From NCBI RefSeq assembly GCF_965638725.1, contig NC_134961.1, forward strand, positions 7,036,641 through 7,100,640: a DNA stretch of 64,000 bases. Reading direction: 5' to 3'. Shown here piece by piece: positions 13,003 to 40,000 of the stretch; the stretch's first letter is position 1, and each line of letters begins with the position of its first letter. This DNA comes from Aptenodytes patagonicus. Taxonomy: Eukaryota; Chordata; Aves; Sphenisciformes; Spheniscidae. The notes under the pieces are model-generated. The model did no database searches. It worked only from the letters and a program-made list of their open reading frames with translations, and was not told the DNA's origin. The translations under genes were made by a program, and so were the position numbers.

Positions 13003-13322
13003 GGTGGGGCCGGTGGCGGCGCGGTACCGGGCGGGGCGGGAGGGGCCGGCGATCCCGGGGCCGGTACCGGGGCGGGCGGTGCCGGTGCCGCTCCCGGGGC
13101 GGGCGGTGCCGGTCCCGGCGGGGGGCGGTGCCGGTGCGGGTCCCGGTCCCGGTCCCGGTCCCGGTACGGGTCCCGGTGCGCGCGCCGAGCGCCGAGCGCC
13201 GCGCGCCGAGCCCGGGCAGGCACCGCCGCGGCGGGGCGGAGCGCGGCCCTGACGGACAGCCCTCGCCGCCAATCACCGCACGACCGCGCGCACCGCGCGG
13301 CGCGGCCCCTCCCATCGGCGTT

Positions 13323-13332
13323 GCGCATGCGC
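13323..13332. promoter_or_regulatory. NRF1 binding motif
   Basis: GCGCATGCGC, the perfect palindromic core bound by NRF1, located about 320 bp upstream of the LLGL1 ATG inside the CpG island. Confidence 0.7.
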
Positions 13333-13348
13333 CGCCGCGGGGGACGAC

Positions 13349-13361
13349 GGGATTTGTAGTT
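13349..13361 (-). promoter_or_regulatory. ZNF143/THAP11-type promoter element
   Basis: On the minus strand the sequence is AACTACAAATCCC, close to the ACTACAATTCCC core of the ZNF143-associated promoter element. It sits 17 bp from the NRF1 palindrome, a pairing seen in TATA-less promoters. Confidence 0.55.
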
Positions 13362-13372
13362 CCGCAGCACAG

Positions 13373-13389
13373 GCGCCCTCTGGGGGCGC
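13373..13389. promoter_or_regulatory. CTCF-like motif near the LLGL1 promoter
   Basis: GCGCCCTCTGGGGGCGC resembles the CTCF core (GCGCCCCCTGGTGGC) with two mismatches and is nearly palindromic. It is at the boundary between the CpG island and AT-rich flank. Motif match only. Confidence 0.4.
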
Positions 13390-13400
13390 TTTATTTATTT

Positions 13401-14619
13401 TTATATCTATATTTTTTTTAACCTCCTTCTTTCGTTTTTTCTCTCCCGGGTGGTGGCGGTGAGGAGGGGGACAGCGAGGGCACCCCCAGTCCGCTCATCC
13501 CGGTCCCAGGGCCCCCGCAACCATGTGGTGCCCTGGATTCAGGGCCTCATCCTGGCCCGTGGGCCCCACAGCCATGGGGTGCCTCAACGACATGGCGGCA
13601 CGCTGGCTACCGGGGCCCTGTGCCGGCAGGGTGCTGAGCACGGCCCCGCTCGGCGCATCCGCGCCGAGCGGGGCCGTGCTCAGCACCCTGCCGGCTCCCG
13701 CCATTAGTATTCGGGCCCCGTCCCCGGCTGGCGACCGATTGTTCCCGCCATGGCGCCAGGCACGGCCGTGCCCAACTCCCCCACGGCATCAGCCCAGGGT
13801 TGGGAGGGAGGCCGGGGGGGGGGGGGGGGGGGCACCCTGCCCTGCCACCCCGGTTCGGGGTGAGTCACCCCGGGCAGGGCAGGGCTTCCCCTCCCTGCTG
13901 ACTAACCCCGGCCCCGGGGAGATGCCGTGTTGGGGTGACGCAGCCTTTGGGGTGGAAGAACGCCCTCGGGGGGGGACGGGGTCCGTCGCCCTGATGCCGC
14001 AGCGATGGGCTCCCAGATGGACAGAGGGAAGGGGGTCCGACCCCACGGGCAGCCCTGGGGCACGAGGGTGGGTGATGGAGAGGACAGCGCCAGACCGGGC
14101 AGGAGCTCACGGTGGAGGAAGAGGAGGAGGAAGGCCCCCATGCGAGGCCAACAGACCCCATCCAGCCATGCCATCCCCTCTTCGGCACCGCACAACCCGT
14201 CCACCTGCCCACCGCCATCTCCCTCTCGCAGGAGGAAGGCGCAGGGCAGGGAGGGCGAGGGGCTCCACACGAGGCCGAAGCACAGGGTACAGCTTCCCCG
14301 GGCATGCTGGGGCCATTTAGGGACCAGGCAGGGGCTGCGGCAGGCCTGGGCGGTGGGGCAGGGTGGGAGCTGCAGGGGGACAGCGTCCACATTTGCTCCC
14401 CGGCCCCCCGGGGATGGAGAGCGGGAGGAGGAGGGCAGCAAGCCCCGTCTCCGCTTTCTAGGGCAGCGCAGGAGGGACAGACGATGCGTTTGGCCGCCCC
14501 GTCCCCAGGGAGCCGGAGACTCCCTTTATTTAGAAGCAGTTCCCCGCTCCCCGCAACCTCGTTTCTCCCGGCGGGGAAGCGAGGCACACATCCCAGCCGC
14601 CGGCATCACCACACAGGCA
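13401..14619. other. intergenic region between LLGL1 and ALKBH5
   Basis: Sequence between the LLGL1 promoter and the ALKBH5 poly(A) site. It begins with a T-rich patch, then carries the perfect inverted repeat at 13622-13695 and a G-run near 13817-13832. No convincing exon or RNA gene is visible; the open frames are typical of GC-rich DNA. Confidence 0.6.
13622..13695. repeat. perfect 35-bp inverted repeat with 4-nt loop
   Basis: Arms 13622-13656 and 13661-13695 are exact reverse complements, with loop ATCC at 13657-13660. Arms are about 77% GC and stop sharply at both ends (T opposite T outside). Either strand, if transcribed, would form an extremely stable hairpin. It lies about 620 bp upstream of the LLGL1 start codon. 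It belongs to no transposon family I recognise. Confidence 0.95.
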
Positions 14620-14640
14620 GGCAGAGTGATGCTTTCTGCT

Positions 14641-14646
14641 TTTATT
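14641..14646 (-). promoter_or_regulatory. ALKBH5: distal poly(A) signal, ALKBH5
   Basis: TTTATT on the plus strand is AATAAA on the minus strand, the last canonical signal before GC-rich intergenic DNA begins. Cleavage would fall near 14620-14630. Confidence 0.6.
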
Positions 14647-16348
14647 CAATTAATGCAGCAATCTATACAAGGAAAAAAAAAAAATAATAATAATGAAACC
14701 ATGAAATTCCAAACCCTGACAGTGAAGAACCAAATTCTTCCTAAGAATCAACCAGAATTAAAAGATTCCCCCCACGTCAGACTGTACATAAAATAATCTC
14801 TGCCCCATTTACAGCGTTTCACACAGTACTTCTCGTATCTCAAACTTCAGAACTGTACAACTTTGTTACAAACCACGCTTTTTCCTAGGAAAAGCTTACG
14901 GAAAAAAATATTGCCACTTTCTTTTTTATTTTTTTATTTTTATTCGTAACAAAACAAAACAAAACAAATTAGAATCTTTAAAAAACAAAATTAAAGTCAG
15001 CCAGAACTTGTAAGTGTGGGCAAGGGGCGCGGGAAGGAGCAGAGACGCGCTTCTCGGCCGAACATTTCTCCTCCCGACCGGGAAAGGGAACACTTCTGGC
15101 AGATAAAAGACTATTTGCCACTGGCAGGGGTCCGGACGCCGGCCTTCGCCCCCCCCCCCCCCCCCCCCCCGAGCCCTCCTCAAAGCATGGCAGCCATTTT
15201 GACCCGTGGGGCTCAGACCACGTAGCGGCGAGCGCTAGGTGCTAACAGCGCCGAAACCCGAAGGGCCAAGCTCTTGTCCTGGCAGACATCGGCTCACGCC
15301 GGTGCCGGCTCACCCCGAGAGCGGGTCGGCAGCTCCGCGCCCCAGCAACCTCCCCCCCCCGCCCCCCCCCGACCTCCTCGGGATGAGCCAAGCCTTTTGG
15401 GATGGGGATCGCAACTCCCGAGCGTCACAGCTCTCGTCCGACTAACGGCTGGATGAGAGTTCAGCAGGTGTGGAGCCAGATGCGGCAAAGCCGGGCGCCC
15501 CTGCTGCAGGCAGCCTGCCCGCCGAGCCCAGCCGGGCAGGGACCTGCCGGCAGAGCGACAGCCCCTCCCTAGGCCAGCTCACCTCTTACTGCCGGCAAAC
15601 AGCCCTTCCTTCTCCTCCTACGGACGTATCGAGCCCACGCGACTGACGCAAGAGCTTTAGTTCGATCGACGAGTCTTCTCGAGACACGGGTAACAGTAAC
15701 AAACCCCAGTTCCTACTGCTCCTTGCAGAAAAGCGGGGACAAACCCCACCTTCCTCCCCCTTCCTTAGGAAAGGCAGCTCTCATGGTCTGGGCTGTGGGT
15801 CTGGGCGCGTGGGGTCGTCACGCTGGACGTAGCCTTATTCCCAGTTTCGGGCTGAGCAGGTTACACGAACGACATGCTGCGGGTGGATGGAAAGGAGGTC
15901 GGACCGCACGACCGGACTAGACAGACGCGACAAAGCCGATGGGGTCAGGCCTGTGCATGAGCTCGCCCCGTGGAGAAGATGGGGAGAAGTTTTGCCTCCG
16001 AATTGGAGCTCACCACCCTCCATCCTCCGCACCAGACCCATGCCACCAGCCTGATGCAGCCGGCGACAGAGAACAGGTACGGGCATCACCGGTATTTTTG
16101 AGCCACAGTTTTACCAGACAGGTTACAGTAAGGGATCGAGACATCTGGATCCACATGAAAAATGTGTCTTCTGGTTTCGAATCAAGGTATCACTCCGATG
16201 TTGTTCAGTGCAAAAGAGTTAAAAAACCATGTTATCTACACATATACATCCGTGTGTATAGAAAACGTCTGTACAAGTGGGGAAGATGGCTTGCCTACAC
16301 GCTGGGGACTCCTTGCCCGAGAGATGCTACGGGTCAGACCGGTTGCGT

Positions 16349-16351
<3 letters not shown>

Positions 16352-16380
<29 letters not shown>
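16352..16380. repeat. (TC)n microsatellite in the ALKBH5 3' UTR
   Basis: About 14 CT/TC units. Since ALKBH5 is read on the minus strand, the mRNA would carry a purine (GA)n tract here. Confidence 0.95.
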
Positions 16381-16382
<2 letters not shown>

Positions 16383-17696
16383 GCCCCAACCAGTCAGGTT
16401 GAAAACCAAGTGCACACGAGAACAGACGGCAGCTGTAGAGCAGCTCCGGCGAGGAGCTCCTCCTGCCCCTCCAGCCACGGCTGCCAGCTCAGACCCACCG
16501 CACAGATGCGGGGCAGGGGGGGAAGGAAGGAGGAGAGAGCTCCCGACCATGGCATGCAGGAATACCGAAACAAACTGGGAGAGGAAGGATACTTGCACGC
16601 GTACAGACTGCACAAGGACCGGGATGAAGTGATGGTTGGTACGGCTAGAGGCAAGACCTCAGGGTGCCTTGTTCAGCCTTCAGTGGAGATAGAGCCAACG
16701 CCTCGTCCCATGGGAGTCCTGCTCTGGGAAGCGACCCCGCGAAGGCAGGTTGCCTCCAGTTTCGTTTTGAGTTGAGACACCAGGGTACAGCATCCGTATT
16801 GCAGAGGTAGGTGTAAAATTGGGAGCCGGTGGGGGGGGAGAGGGGGAGAGCAGGCTGCGCAGAGCCAAGACCTCTGGCAGTGACCACTGCCAGCGTTAGC
16901 AGCACCCGCAGCAGAGCCTGACACTGAGGAGGGCACGGGGCACGTCCAGGATGAATCCAGAAAGACAATTAGAAACAGCCATTGCTAGGCATCCCGCTAG
17001 CAGGTCTCTAGCTTGCCGGAGATGTTTGCACCAGCCATAAGGCAGAGAAGGGACACTGCTCCCCGCATGCGGTTTTGCTATAGGGGAAACGCCAAGCTTT
17101 CCAAAACAGGGGGTTTGTAGCCAAGAGCTGGCCCGGATTCTCTGCAGAAAGTTGGGAGGGCGAGGAACACCGCTACAAACGCTAAGCGTGGTCTGAAAAA
17201 GGCTTTTTAAAGGTTTCAGAAGCAGCAGAAGCATGAACTTTCAGATCTCTGGGCAGACAAGACAGGTTCCTTCGAAGGCTGGCCGCGAGGCTGTGCCCGT
17301 ACCTCCGCACCGAGCCGACAGGGGCTCTCGCCAGGAAAGCAATCGGATAAAGAGAATCAGAGACAGGCACTGGGGACCTCACCCATGAACCTCTCGCAGA
17401 TCAGCGGTGCTGAAAGTGATGGTAATTTCCTTTGCACTAATGTGACCGCTAGATCCAGCCTGAGCGGTAACCCCAACAACGGGCGAGCGGCAGGAGCTGC
17501 AGAAGTCAGCGGGGAAGGAAAAGGACATCGAGACCTAGATGTCAGCAAACATGCTCGATCACCAAGGAACGGCGCTTTGGGGAACAACGCCTGGGTTTTG
17601 GATTTTGTGGGGGGTTTTGTTTTTGTTTGGTTTTTTTTTTTTGACTGGGAGCCCCTCAAGACAGCAGCAAACGGGTTTCAAAATATATTACATCTT

Positions 17697-17702
17697 TTTA
17701 TT
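17697..17702 (-). promoter_or_regulatory. ALKBH5: internal poly(A) signal, ALKBH5 3' UTR
   Basis: AATAAA on the minus strand about 1.6 kb after the stop codon. The minus-strand context is AT-rich upstream. A proximal signal would give a mRNA with a UTR about 3 kb shorter. Confidence 0.45.
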
Positions 17703-19275
17703 GCCAAGCGTGCAGACCGTGAAGTGTGTGGGGGACACAACACTAAGAAAAACTACAATTTGAGGGAGGGCAAAGCGGTAAAAATTTAAAAATAAGACTA
17801 CTCCTTACAACTGCCAACACTTGGGTTCAAAGAATCAATTGGAGGAAGTTTCTTAAAAGTACAGTTCTAAATATGGTGTTGGGCCCCAAACTTTGAAAAG
17901 GCCGAGGCTTCGGTCTGGGCTAACGCAAACCGGGTGGGAGAAGAGGAGGAAGGTGGCAGACTTTCTAACACTAACTCCGCGGGGCCAAATGCCCAATTCT
18001 TCTTAGCATTTTCTGCAGCAACCAGAAAACTCCCTACCCCAGGAATACAGGGCATGAATAAGCCAGGGGGAGGCGGGCAACCGCTGCAGCGCTAGCTGCT
18101 GAATGCACTGAACTGGGGCCAAACTAGACCCTTGCAGCGTCCTCGCTCCCAGAGCCAGCCTCGGAGGGGACGGACCGCAGCCGAGCTGCGCGGCTCCCCC
18201 AGGGCCGCGGCAGCGCCCGTTCGTGCTCTGACAGAGCGCAGCTGGTCCCTCGGGATGGGATGCTGTGCCGTCTCAACTCTCTCCACCTAAAAGGGGCAGG
18301 GGGCTGAAAGCCAGTCCCCCAGGCAGTGGAGAACAGCTCTTCTCAGGGGGTCCCAAGGTAAACGTCCTCACAAGCACAGCGCCTCTCCTACTCCTCTTTG
18401 CTATCTCCAGCTCTGGGAAGCAGCATGTACTCAACGCGATCACTCACTCGGCAGCCCCGGGGCTCCAATATGGACCTCGGGTCAATGCTGGGCCAGCCTC
18501 GGTGAAGCCAGCCACGTCTCCTTCCTCCTCAACCAAAATATACCCCTGGTCAGACCAGCACTGAGAAACCAGAGCTCAAGTACATTCTTCTCAGAGAGGG
18601 CGGCACAGGCACACAAGGCTGCAAGCCCACGCTGGCTTGGGAAAATGGACTGGAAAGGAAACCTATGGCATTTAAAACTGGTACTAAAGTGCAACAAAAA
18701 CGTCCTAAACCTTTTGAAATAAATCGCAGTAAGAGGGGTCTGCAAAGCTTCAAACTTCCAGTTACTGCAGGGCACCCTTAAAACAAACCCAACAACAACT
18801 AGGTAAGAGCAGACCAAGGTGCCCTTTGGTGAAGCAAGGAATACGAAGCCGCCACAGAGAGTTTCAGCTCCTGGGGTCAAACATCATATTTAGAACATTT
18901 GGAAAGGAAGAAAGTTAAAGCAAAAAACAAAAATACAATTCTTGAATCTTGCGCAATGAAACAGTAAAACTTTTTGGTGTTTTCAAAAGAAATCCCAACA
19001 GACAGCCTGGCATAACTTTATCTGCTTCCTAAGGGAGAGATGCCCGTTTGACCCATGACTCAGGACACCATGTGCACTGGACATGTTCCATCCTTACGTA
19101 TGTCTCAGCATTCCTCCATTCATAAAAACAAATTGCTAGATCCTTCCTGTTTACTCTTCAGCCTGAAAGGAAAAACCAAAACTGAAGCTAGATGGAAGAT
19201 AGCCAGAGGGAGGAGAAAGTTTTCACAGACTGGAGGCCAATCTCATCAGCTCCACGAGCCTGGAAAGTGCAATCC

Positions 19276-34330
<15,055 letters not shown>

Positions 34331-34625
34331 CCGGGGAAGCTGAGGCGCGGGGATGGGGGAAACTGAGGCACGGGGGGCAGCACCCACCCACCCCCCCCCC
34401 CCCCCCGCAGCAGCGAGCGCAGCACATAAACCATCGACGCCGAGTCGGGCCGGGCTCGTGGGCGTGTATAAACCCCCAAGAACAACAGCGAGGTGTGAGC
34501 ACCGCGGGGGGGGGGGGGGGGGGGACGGGACGGGACAGGAGGGGGGACGGCGGCCACCGGCCGGGCTGGGGACACCCCGGGACCGATGCATCCTCTGTCC
34601 CCCAGGGCGGGGGTCGGCGGCGGGC
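34331..34625 (-). other. MYO15A: MYO15A 3' UTR / flank
   Basis: Sequence just after the MYO15A stop codon. No AATAAA or ATTAAA is present on the minus strand, so the poly(A) site cannot be placed. It contains C- and G-runs (34388-34407, 34507-34523) and GGGGAAACTGAGGCA-like copies (34330-34372) that resemble short MIR-derived fragments. Confidence 0.4.
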
Positions 34626-37066
34626 TCAGAGCAGGGTGATCTCGCTGGGCGGCAGAGTCAACCTCTTCTCCCGGGCGCCCAGCAGCCGCTCCATGTGCGC
34701 GGCCACCACGCGGCACAGCTCCAGGCCCTGCCGAGGGGGACACGCCGTCGGCGGCCGTGCCACCACCGCGGGAGCCCTGGCAGGCCCCCCCCCCCCCCCC
34801 CCCCGGAGTGTCCCCTACCTGCTCCAGCTGCAGCTGGGTGATGCCCCGGGCCAGGAGGTCTCCCAGCGTGATCTCCACGTAGGGGTAGCTGGATCCGGCC
34901 ATCGGCCGCTGCGTCCGCGTCGACTGGATCTCCTTCAGCGAGAACTTGGCGACGGGCTCCTGAGGGGGGGGACACAAGGAGGGTGGCCCGCACACCCCGG
35001 GGACCCCAGCAAGGGGACCAAGGACCAGAGCGGGTGCGGACGGGAGCAGGACGGAGGGTGCCAGCGATGCAGCCCCCCCCCCCCCCCAACCCCGCACAGG
35101 GTGGGCACAGGCAGGCAGACCTGGCCTGCTGGGGCCGAACCCGGGGACCCTGTCCCCTGCGGAGAGGGACGTCCCCCCCACCTGCCTTCACATCTCACGG
35201 TGCCGCCTGGCTCTGTCCCTGCAGCAGGAGCAAGGGGGGCCGGGTGGTGCCCACGGGACCCCGTGCCCCCCGCCGCCCCCCCACAGCCCCCCACCTACGT
35301 GGGTCTCCTTGCTAAGGAAGTTGAGGCCGTTCTGGTTGACGGCCAGGATGCAGGGCGAGACGATGGCGTTGTTGCTGCAGCTCTGGATGTAGAAGAAGGA
35401 CGAGCCAAACATGGGGTAGGCGCTCAGCAGCCCTGTGGGGAGGGGGACTGGGTCTCGGTGCCCGCTACCACCCCCTCCTGCCTGGGCCCCCGGGGTGGCC
35501 CCCGCACCCGCGGGGGCTCTGCCAAGGGTCCCAGCCAGCCCCATGCCTGGCAGGAGCTGGGTTGGCTCCCAGAGCCTTGCACCGCGTCAGGCTCTGGACC
35601 AGGAACAGAATTGGACCCAGGAGCAGCCGAGGGGCTCCTGTTGCAGCCTGCTGGGAAAATGGGTGGCCGAGCGTGGGGCCTCGGAGCAGCCTGCCCTGCC
35701 CTGCCACCGCGGTCCTGCCCTCCGTGTGCAGCAACCCACTGGCCGCGCAGCACCCCAGGCTCCACGCAGGGCCAAGGTCTGCCTGTCCCGGACTCCCCGC
35801 GGAGGAGCCACCCAGCAGCGTCGCGTCCCAGGCAGCATCTCATTTTCGTTAGCATCGCCTCCTGGGCAGCATTGCATCCCCGGCAGCATTGCATCCTCAT
35901 TAGCATTGTGTCCTTGTTAGCACCGCATCCCCGGCAGCACCGCATCCCCATCCCCGTCCTGTGCCTGCTCACCCAGGAACTGTGCCCTGGCCTGGTGGGC
36001 GCTGAGCGCCTGGGCTTGCTGCATGTGCTGGGTCACCATGTGGAGCCAGGATTGGGCCTTCAGCAGGCGGAAGAGCTGCGGGGGGACGTAGTCCTGCACC
36101 TCCCGCCTGCAGGGAGCCAGAGGTCAGGGCCAGCGCTGGCCAGCGGGTCCCACACCCCATGGGACGTGTGTCCCCCTCCCCGGGCTCCCACCCCTGGCCG
36201 TACGCGGTGGGGAGGTGGTGGCTGTCCTTGGCTCGGTGCTGGAGGGCGGCCAGCTTGGCCATGTGCGGGAAGTGCTGCTCTCCCGGCCTCGCGGGCGGCA
36301 GGACAGTGAACAGCCCCTTGAGGTAGTCGGGGAGCACCTGGGGGGGGGACAGAGTGCAGGGACACAGCTCGGGGACAGGGGATGCTTGGGGAGGGGGGCA
36401 GGGGACACAGAGGTGGCCCCGGGGACCCTGGTGGGGTGGCCCAACCTGGTTGTAGTGGACGGTGACATAGAGCTCGTTGTCGAACTTGAGGGGCTGGCTC
36501 CAGACCACGCGGCGGCACCAGAAGGTGTAGCCGGCGTCCCGGCGCTCCGCCTCGGCGGCCACATCCAGGACATACTCCCGGCGGGTCAGCGGCCGCACGC
36601 TCTGCCCTGTGCCGCCCCAGGAGCCTGAGCATGGCCACCACACGTGGCACCCGCCGGCGGCACAGCCGTCCTGTCCCCACCAGCCCCTCACCTCCGTCGG
36701 TCACCACGAAGAGGATGTACTCGTCAAAAGCCTCCGGGTGCTGCAGCCCCATCTCGCAGCACAGCTCCTTGATCACGTCCAGAGCCACCTGGGCATGGGG
36801 ACAGGCAAGCTGGGACGCTGCCATGTCCCCCCGCTGCGCTCGGGGCAGGTCCTGCATTGAGGCTCATCCCATGCAGCTCCCCAGGCCAAGGGGTGCAGCC
36901 CCCCTGCATCCGCACCCTCAGGGCACCCGCAACCGGGGGGTCACCATGAGCCCGGGGTGCGCCGAGCCTCTTGCCCCCTCCGACTCACCGAGCACGTCTT
37001 GATCTTGAGGTGCCTCTCGATGCCGCCAGGCAGGAGGAAGAGCTGGCGCTTGGCGCTGCGTCCAGC
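34626..37066 (-). other. MYO15A: MYO15A second FERM domain and C-terminal PDZ ligand
   Basis: Exons 36989-37066, 36692-36788, 36446-36606, 36204-36337, 35973-36106, 35299-35432, 34819-34959 and 34626-34727. Blocks include [68 protein letters not shown] and [20 protein letters not shown]. The protein ends [11 protein letters not shown] then TGA; the last residues are the class I-type PDZ ligand that binds whirlin. Confidence 0.94.
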
Positions 37067-40000
37067 CTGCACGGGGGGGGACATGTTGGGGTGCAGGGGG
37101 GCTCTTCGCACAACAAGACCCCAAAGGACACCCCGAATCCCCAAGCTATCCCGCAGGGGACCATCCCATGGGGATCATCCTGTATCTTGCCCATCCTGCC
37201 CGGGTGAGCCATCGTGCCCCCTGCCCCATGTGCGCAGAGCTGTGTTCCTGCTTGGGGACCCCTGAAAGTTCAGGGCACCCTCAGAGCGGTGCCCCTGGAG
37301 AGCAGACCCCAAAAAGGACTGTGCTCCCTGTGCCAGCAAGGGGCCATCAGCTCAGCTCCAGGGCAGTGTCCGGCGGAGATCCCGAGCCCATGGGAGGATC
37401 CCGAGCCCATGGGGGGGGGAATCTCAAGCTGGCACCAGCCCTGCCCCGCACCCCACGGGCACCCATGAGCACCCGGCCTCACCACCATGGCCCTGAGCTC
37501 CATGCTGCTGGGGAAGAGGCTGCGGCCGCCGAACTGCAGGGTTTTGCGCAGGTTTTGCTCGCAGGCTTTGGCGATGCCTGGCGGGGATGGGGACCGGGGT
37601 GAAGGACAGGGCTGAGCCATGATGCTGGCCCTGCTAAAGCACCTCCAGAGCCCCGTGACACCCCCCCCGGGCGTCCTTCCCCACTGTGCACCCAGCACCC
37701 TGGGGCGTGCACAGCCCCTACCCTGGAAAGGCAGCTCCGGGTGCCTGCTAGCGTCCTTCAGGAAGGCCAGGAGGAAGGGCCTGAGCACCTCGGAGCACTT
37801 GTAGTAGGCGGCGAGGATGTAGAGCAGCCTCCAGCCCTTCTGGCAGCTGTCCCTGCCGGGAAGAGCCGGGGCTGAGCCCCTGGGGAGAGTGAGGGTGCCC
37901 GCGGCGGCTGCAATGGCACCCGCCGCCCCGGGGAGCAGTGCAGCCTGCTGCGAGGGTGGGGTCCCCGGGTCTCCCCCGACATTGGGGCGGCTCAGCCCAG
38001 CCGGGGACACAAGAGTCCCCAGTGCCAGCCTCTGCTGTCCTAGCCGGGGTGGATGGCACAGGGACTCACGGCTTGGAGCTGGTGTTGTTGGTGACCTGCT
38101 TGATGATCTGGCAGTACACCTCGTCCCGCAGGACCTCGTGCTCCGCGCACAGCTGGGGGACAGGCACGGCTCGCTCTGCAGCTGGGGATGTCCCCAGCTG
38201 CCACCCTCCTGCCCAGGCCACCCCCAGGACTCACCGCCCCAGTGGGGGATTTACCTTGAGGATGGTGCAGATGGTGTCCAGCTCCGTCTGTCCCCTCAGA
38301 GGGTGGTCACCCATGAACTTCATCACGGCTGGGGATGACAAAGCCACATGGTGACACAGCTCACCCCATCCCTTCTCCGGGGACATGCTCCCCTAGGTGT
38401 GGGCAACATCCCGGGCAGTGGGACCAGAGGAGCTAAACCCCCCGCCCTGGGCCACCCCGTCTGCCCACCCCGGTCCTTCCCCCACCATCCTCCAAGGATG
38501 GGGGTGGGGATGGCCGTGGGGCAGGGGGACGGGGTGCTTGTGCCCCCCCGCCTACCTTGGAAAGCCTCGGTGGCCAGTCTGCTGATGCCACCATCCACGA
38601 ATTCGATGAGCGACTCCTGGATGGGGGTCTGGAGGGGGAGAGGGTTAGCTCCCGGGAGTAGCCAGAGGGACGGGATGGGGGTTGGGGTGGCATTCGGGGA
38701 GCTCCCGAGCACGCCAGCACCTCGGGGGGATCCGTGGATGACGGCAGGGCAGGGGCACCCCAAGGCACCCCGCTTCCCCATACCTTGGTGAACGTCAGCA
38801 TCTCCAGCACATCGGGCACGTCCCTTTTGACCTTCATCCCGCAGGAGTCCCTGGGAGAGGGACGAGGGAGCAGGTGGGCATGAGTGTCCCCACCACGGGG
38901 TGTCCCTGTCCCGCCGCCGGGCACTCACGTGGTCCCGTGCCGTGCCGCACGGTAATACCGCCGGGCGAAGGCCAGCATGGGGCAGGTCCCTGCGCCGGCC
39001 CCGAGCTGCTCGCCGCCGTCTCCCTCCGGACCCTCCGCAAAGGCAGTGTTGGCAGGGGACGCCTGCGGAGCGGGGCGGTGGGCACCGGGCACAGCCGGCA
39101 CCCATGCCAGCAACGGCCCCGGGCCAGCACCCACCTCGGTTTTCTGGTCCAGCTCCTGGGCCATGGCGGTAGAGGCTACGGCCATGGCCACGGCCGCCAA
39201 AGCTGCCACCTTGCCCTGCTTGTCCCTGGGCTCCTCTTTCCTCTCCGCCGGCAAATGGACAAAGTCGGGGGCTGTGATGGGCTGGACGTACTCGGCGGGG
39301 AAGAGCCCTGACCTGCCGTGGATGGCCCCGAACTTCCACCCTGTGCCGGGCAGATGGTGGGGATGGCCCTGGGCTGGCAGCCCCGGGAGTCACCCCCCGA
39401 AAAGTATATGCCCGCTCCCTCCTGCACCCTGCACCGCACCCCGAGCTCATTCCAAAGGGTCTGGCTGTGGGTTTTGGCTGTAAACGGCTGCAGTTTGGCA
39501 TTGCTCAAGGTAAAGGCACAGACCAGAGGCCACAAAGCCCATCACCCGCAGGGACATGGGGGCAGCACCCGGTGCCACCCAGGGTGCGAATCACAGGGGA
39601 GCATTCCCCTGCATCTGGTCGGTGCCAAAAAGAGCCCAAACCATCCTGCTGGGGGGTGACAGAGGCAGGATCCTGCCCCATGCCCCAGCTCCAGGAAGGG
39701 ACACGGCCCAGGGCAGCTGTACGCGCACCGGGGACACGCACAGGGACAGCATGGCACCCACCAAAATCCTGGGTGCCTGTCTTCAGCTCCTCCAGGTACA
39801 TCACCTTCTTGCGGACCACGCAGCCATAGTAGTGGTCTGCTGGGACACCATGGGGACACGGGGAGTCACAGGATGCGAGGCCAGGGCACGGCCACCTCCG
39901 GGGCCGGTGAAGCCGTCAGTCCTGCCGTGCCTGTTCCCCCCATCGAGGGTGTTTCGGCATGGGGGGGGCTGTGGGGGGCCGCTCACCTCTCTCAGGGCGC

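Larger units (their letters stand above)
13003..13400 (-). promoter_or_regulatory. LLGL1: LLGL1 CpG-island promoter
   Basis: Extremely GC- and CpG-rich sequence directly 5' of the LLGL1 start codon, with GGTCCC/GGTGCC tandem repeats (about 13030-13210), an NRF1 palindrome (13323-13332) and a ZNF143-type element (13349-13361). There is no TATA box at a suitable place. It ends abruptly at an AT-rich stretch (13391-13440). This is a typical housekeeping promoter; the start site cannot be fixed by eye. Confidence 0.75.
14620..19275 (-). other. ALKBH5: ALKBH5 3' UTR
   Basis: Continuous non-coding sequence from the ALKBH5 stop codon to the AATAAA at 14641-14646, about 4.6 kb, in keeping with the long 3' UTR of mammalian ALKBH5. 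It is less GC-rich than its flanks. An internal AATAAA (minus strand, 17697-17702) and a cluster of three in the T/A-rich stretch 14925-14944 allow shorter forms. It includes a (TC)n tract at 16352-16380. Confidence 0.7.
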
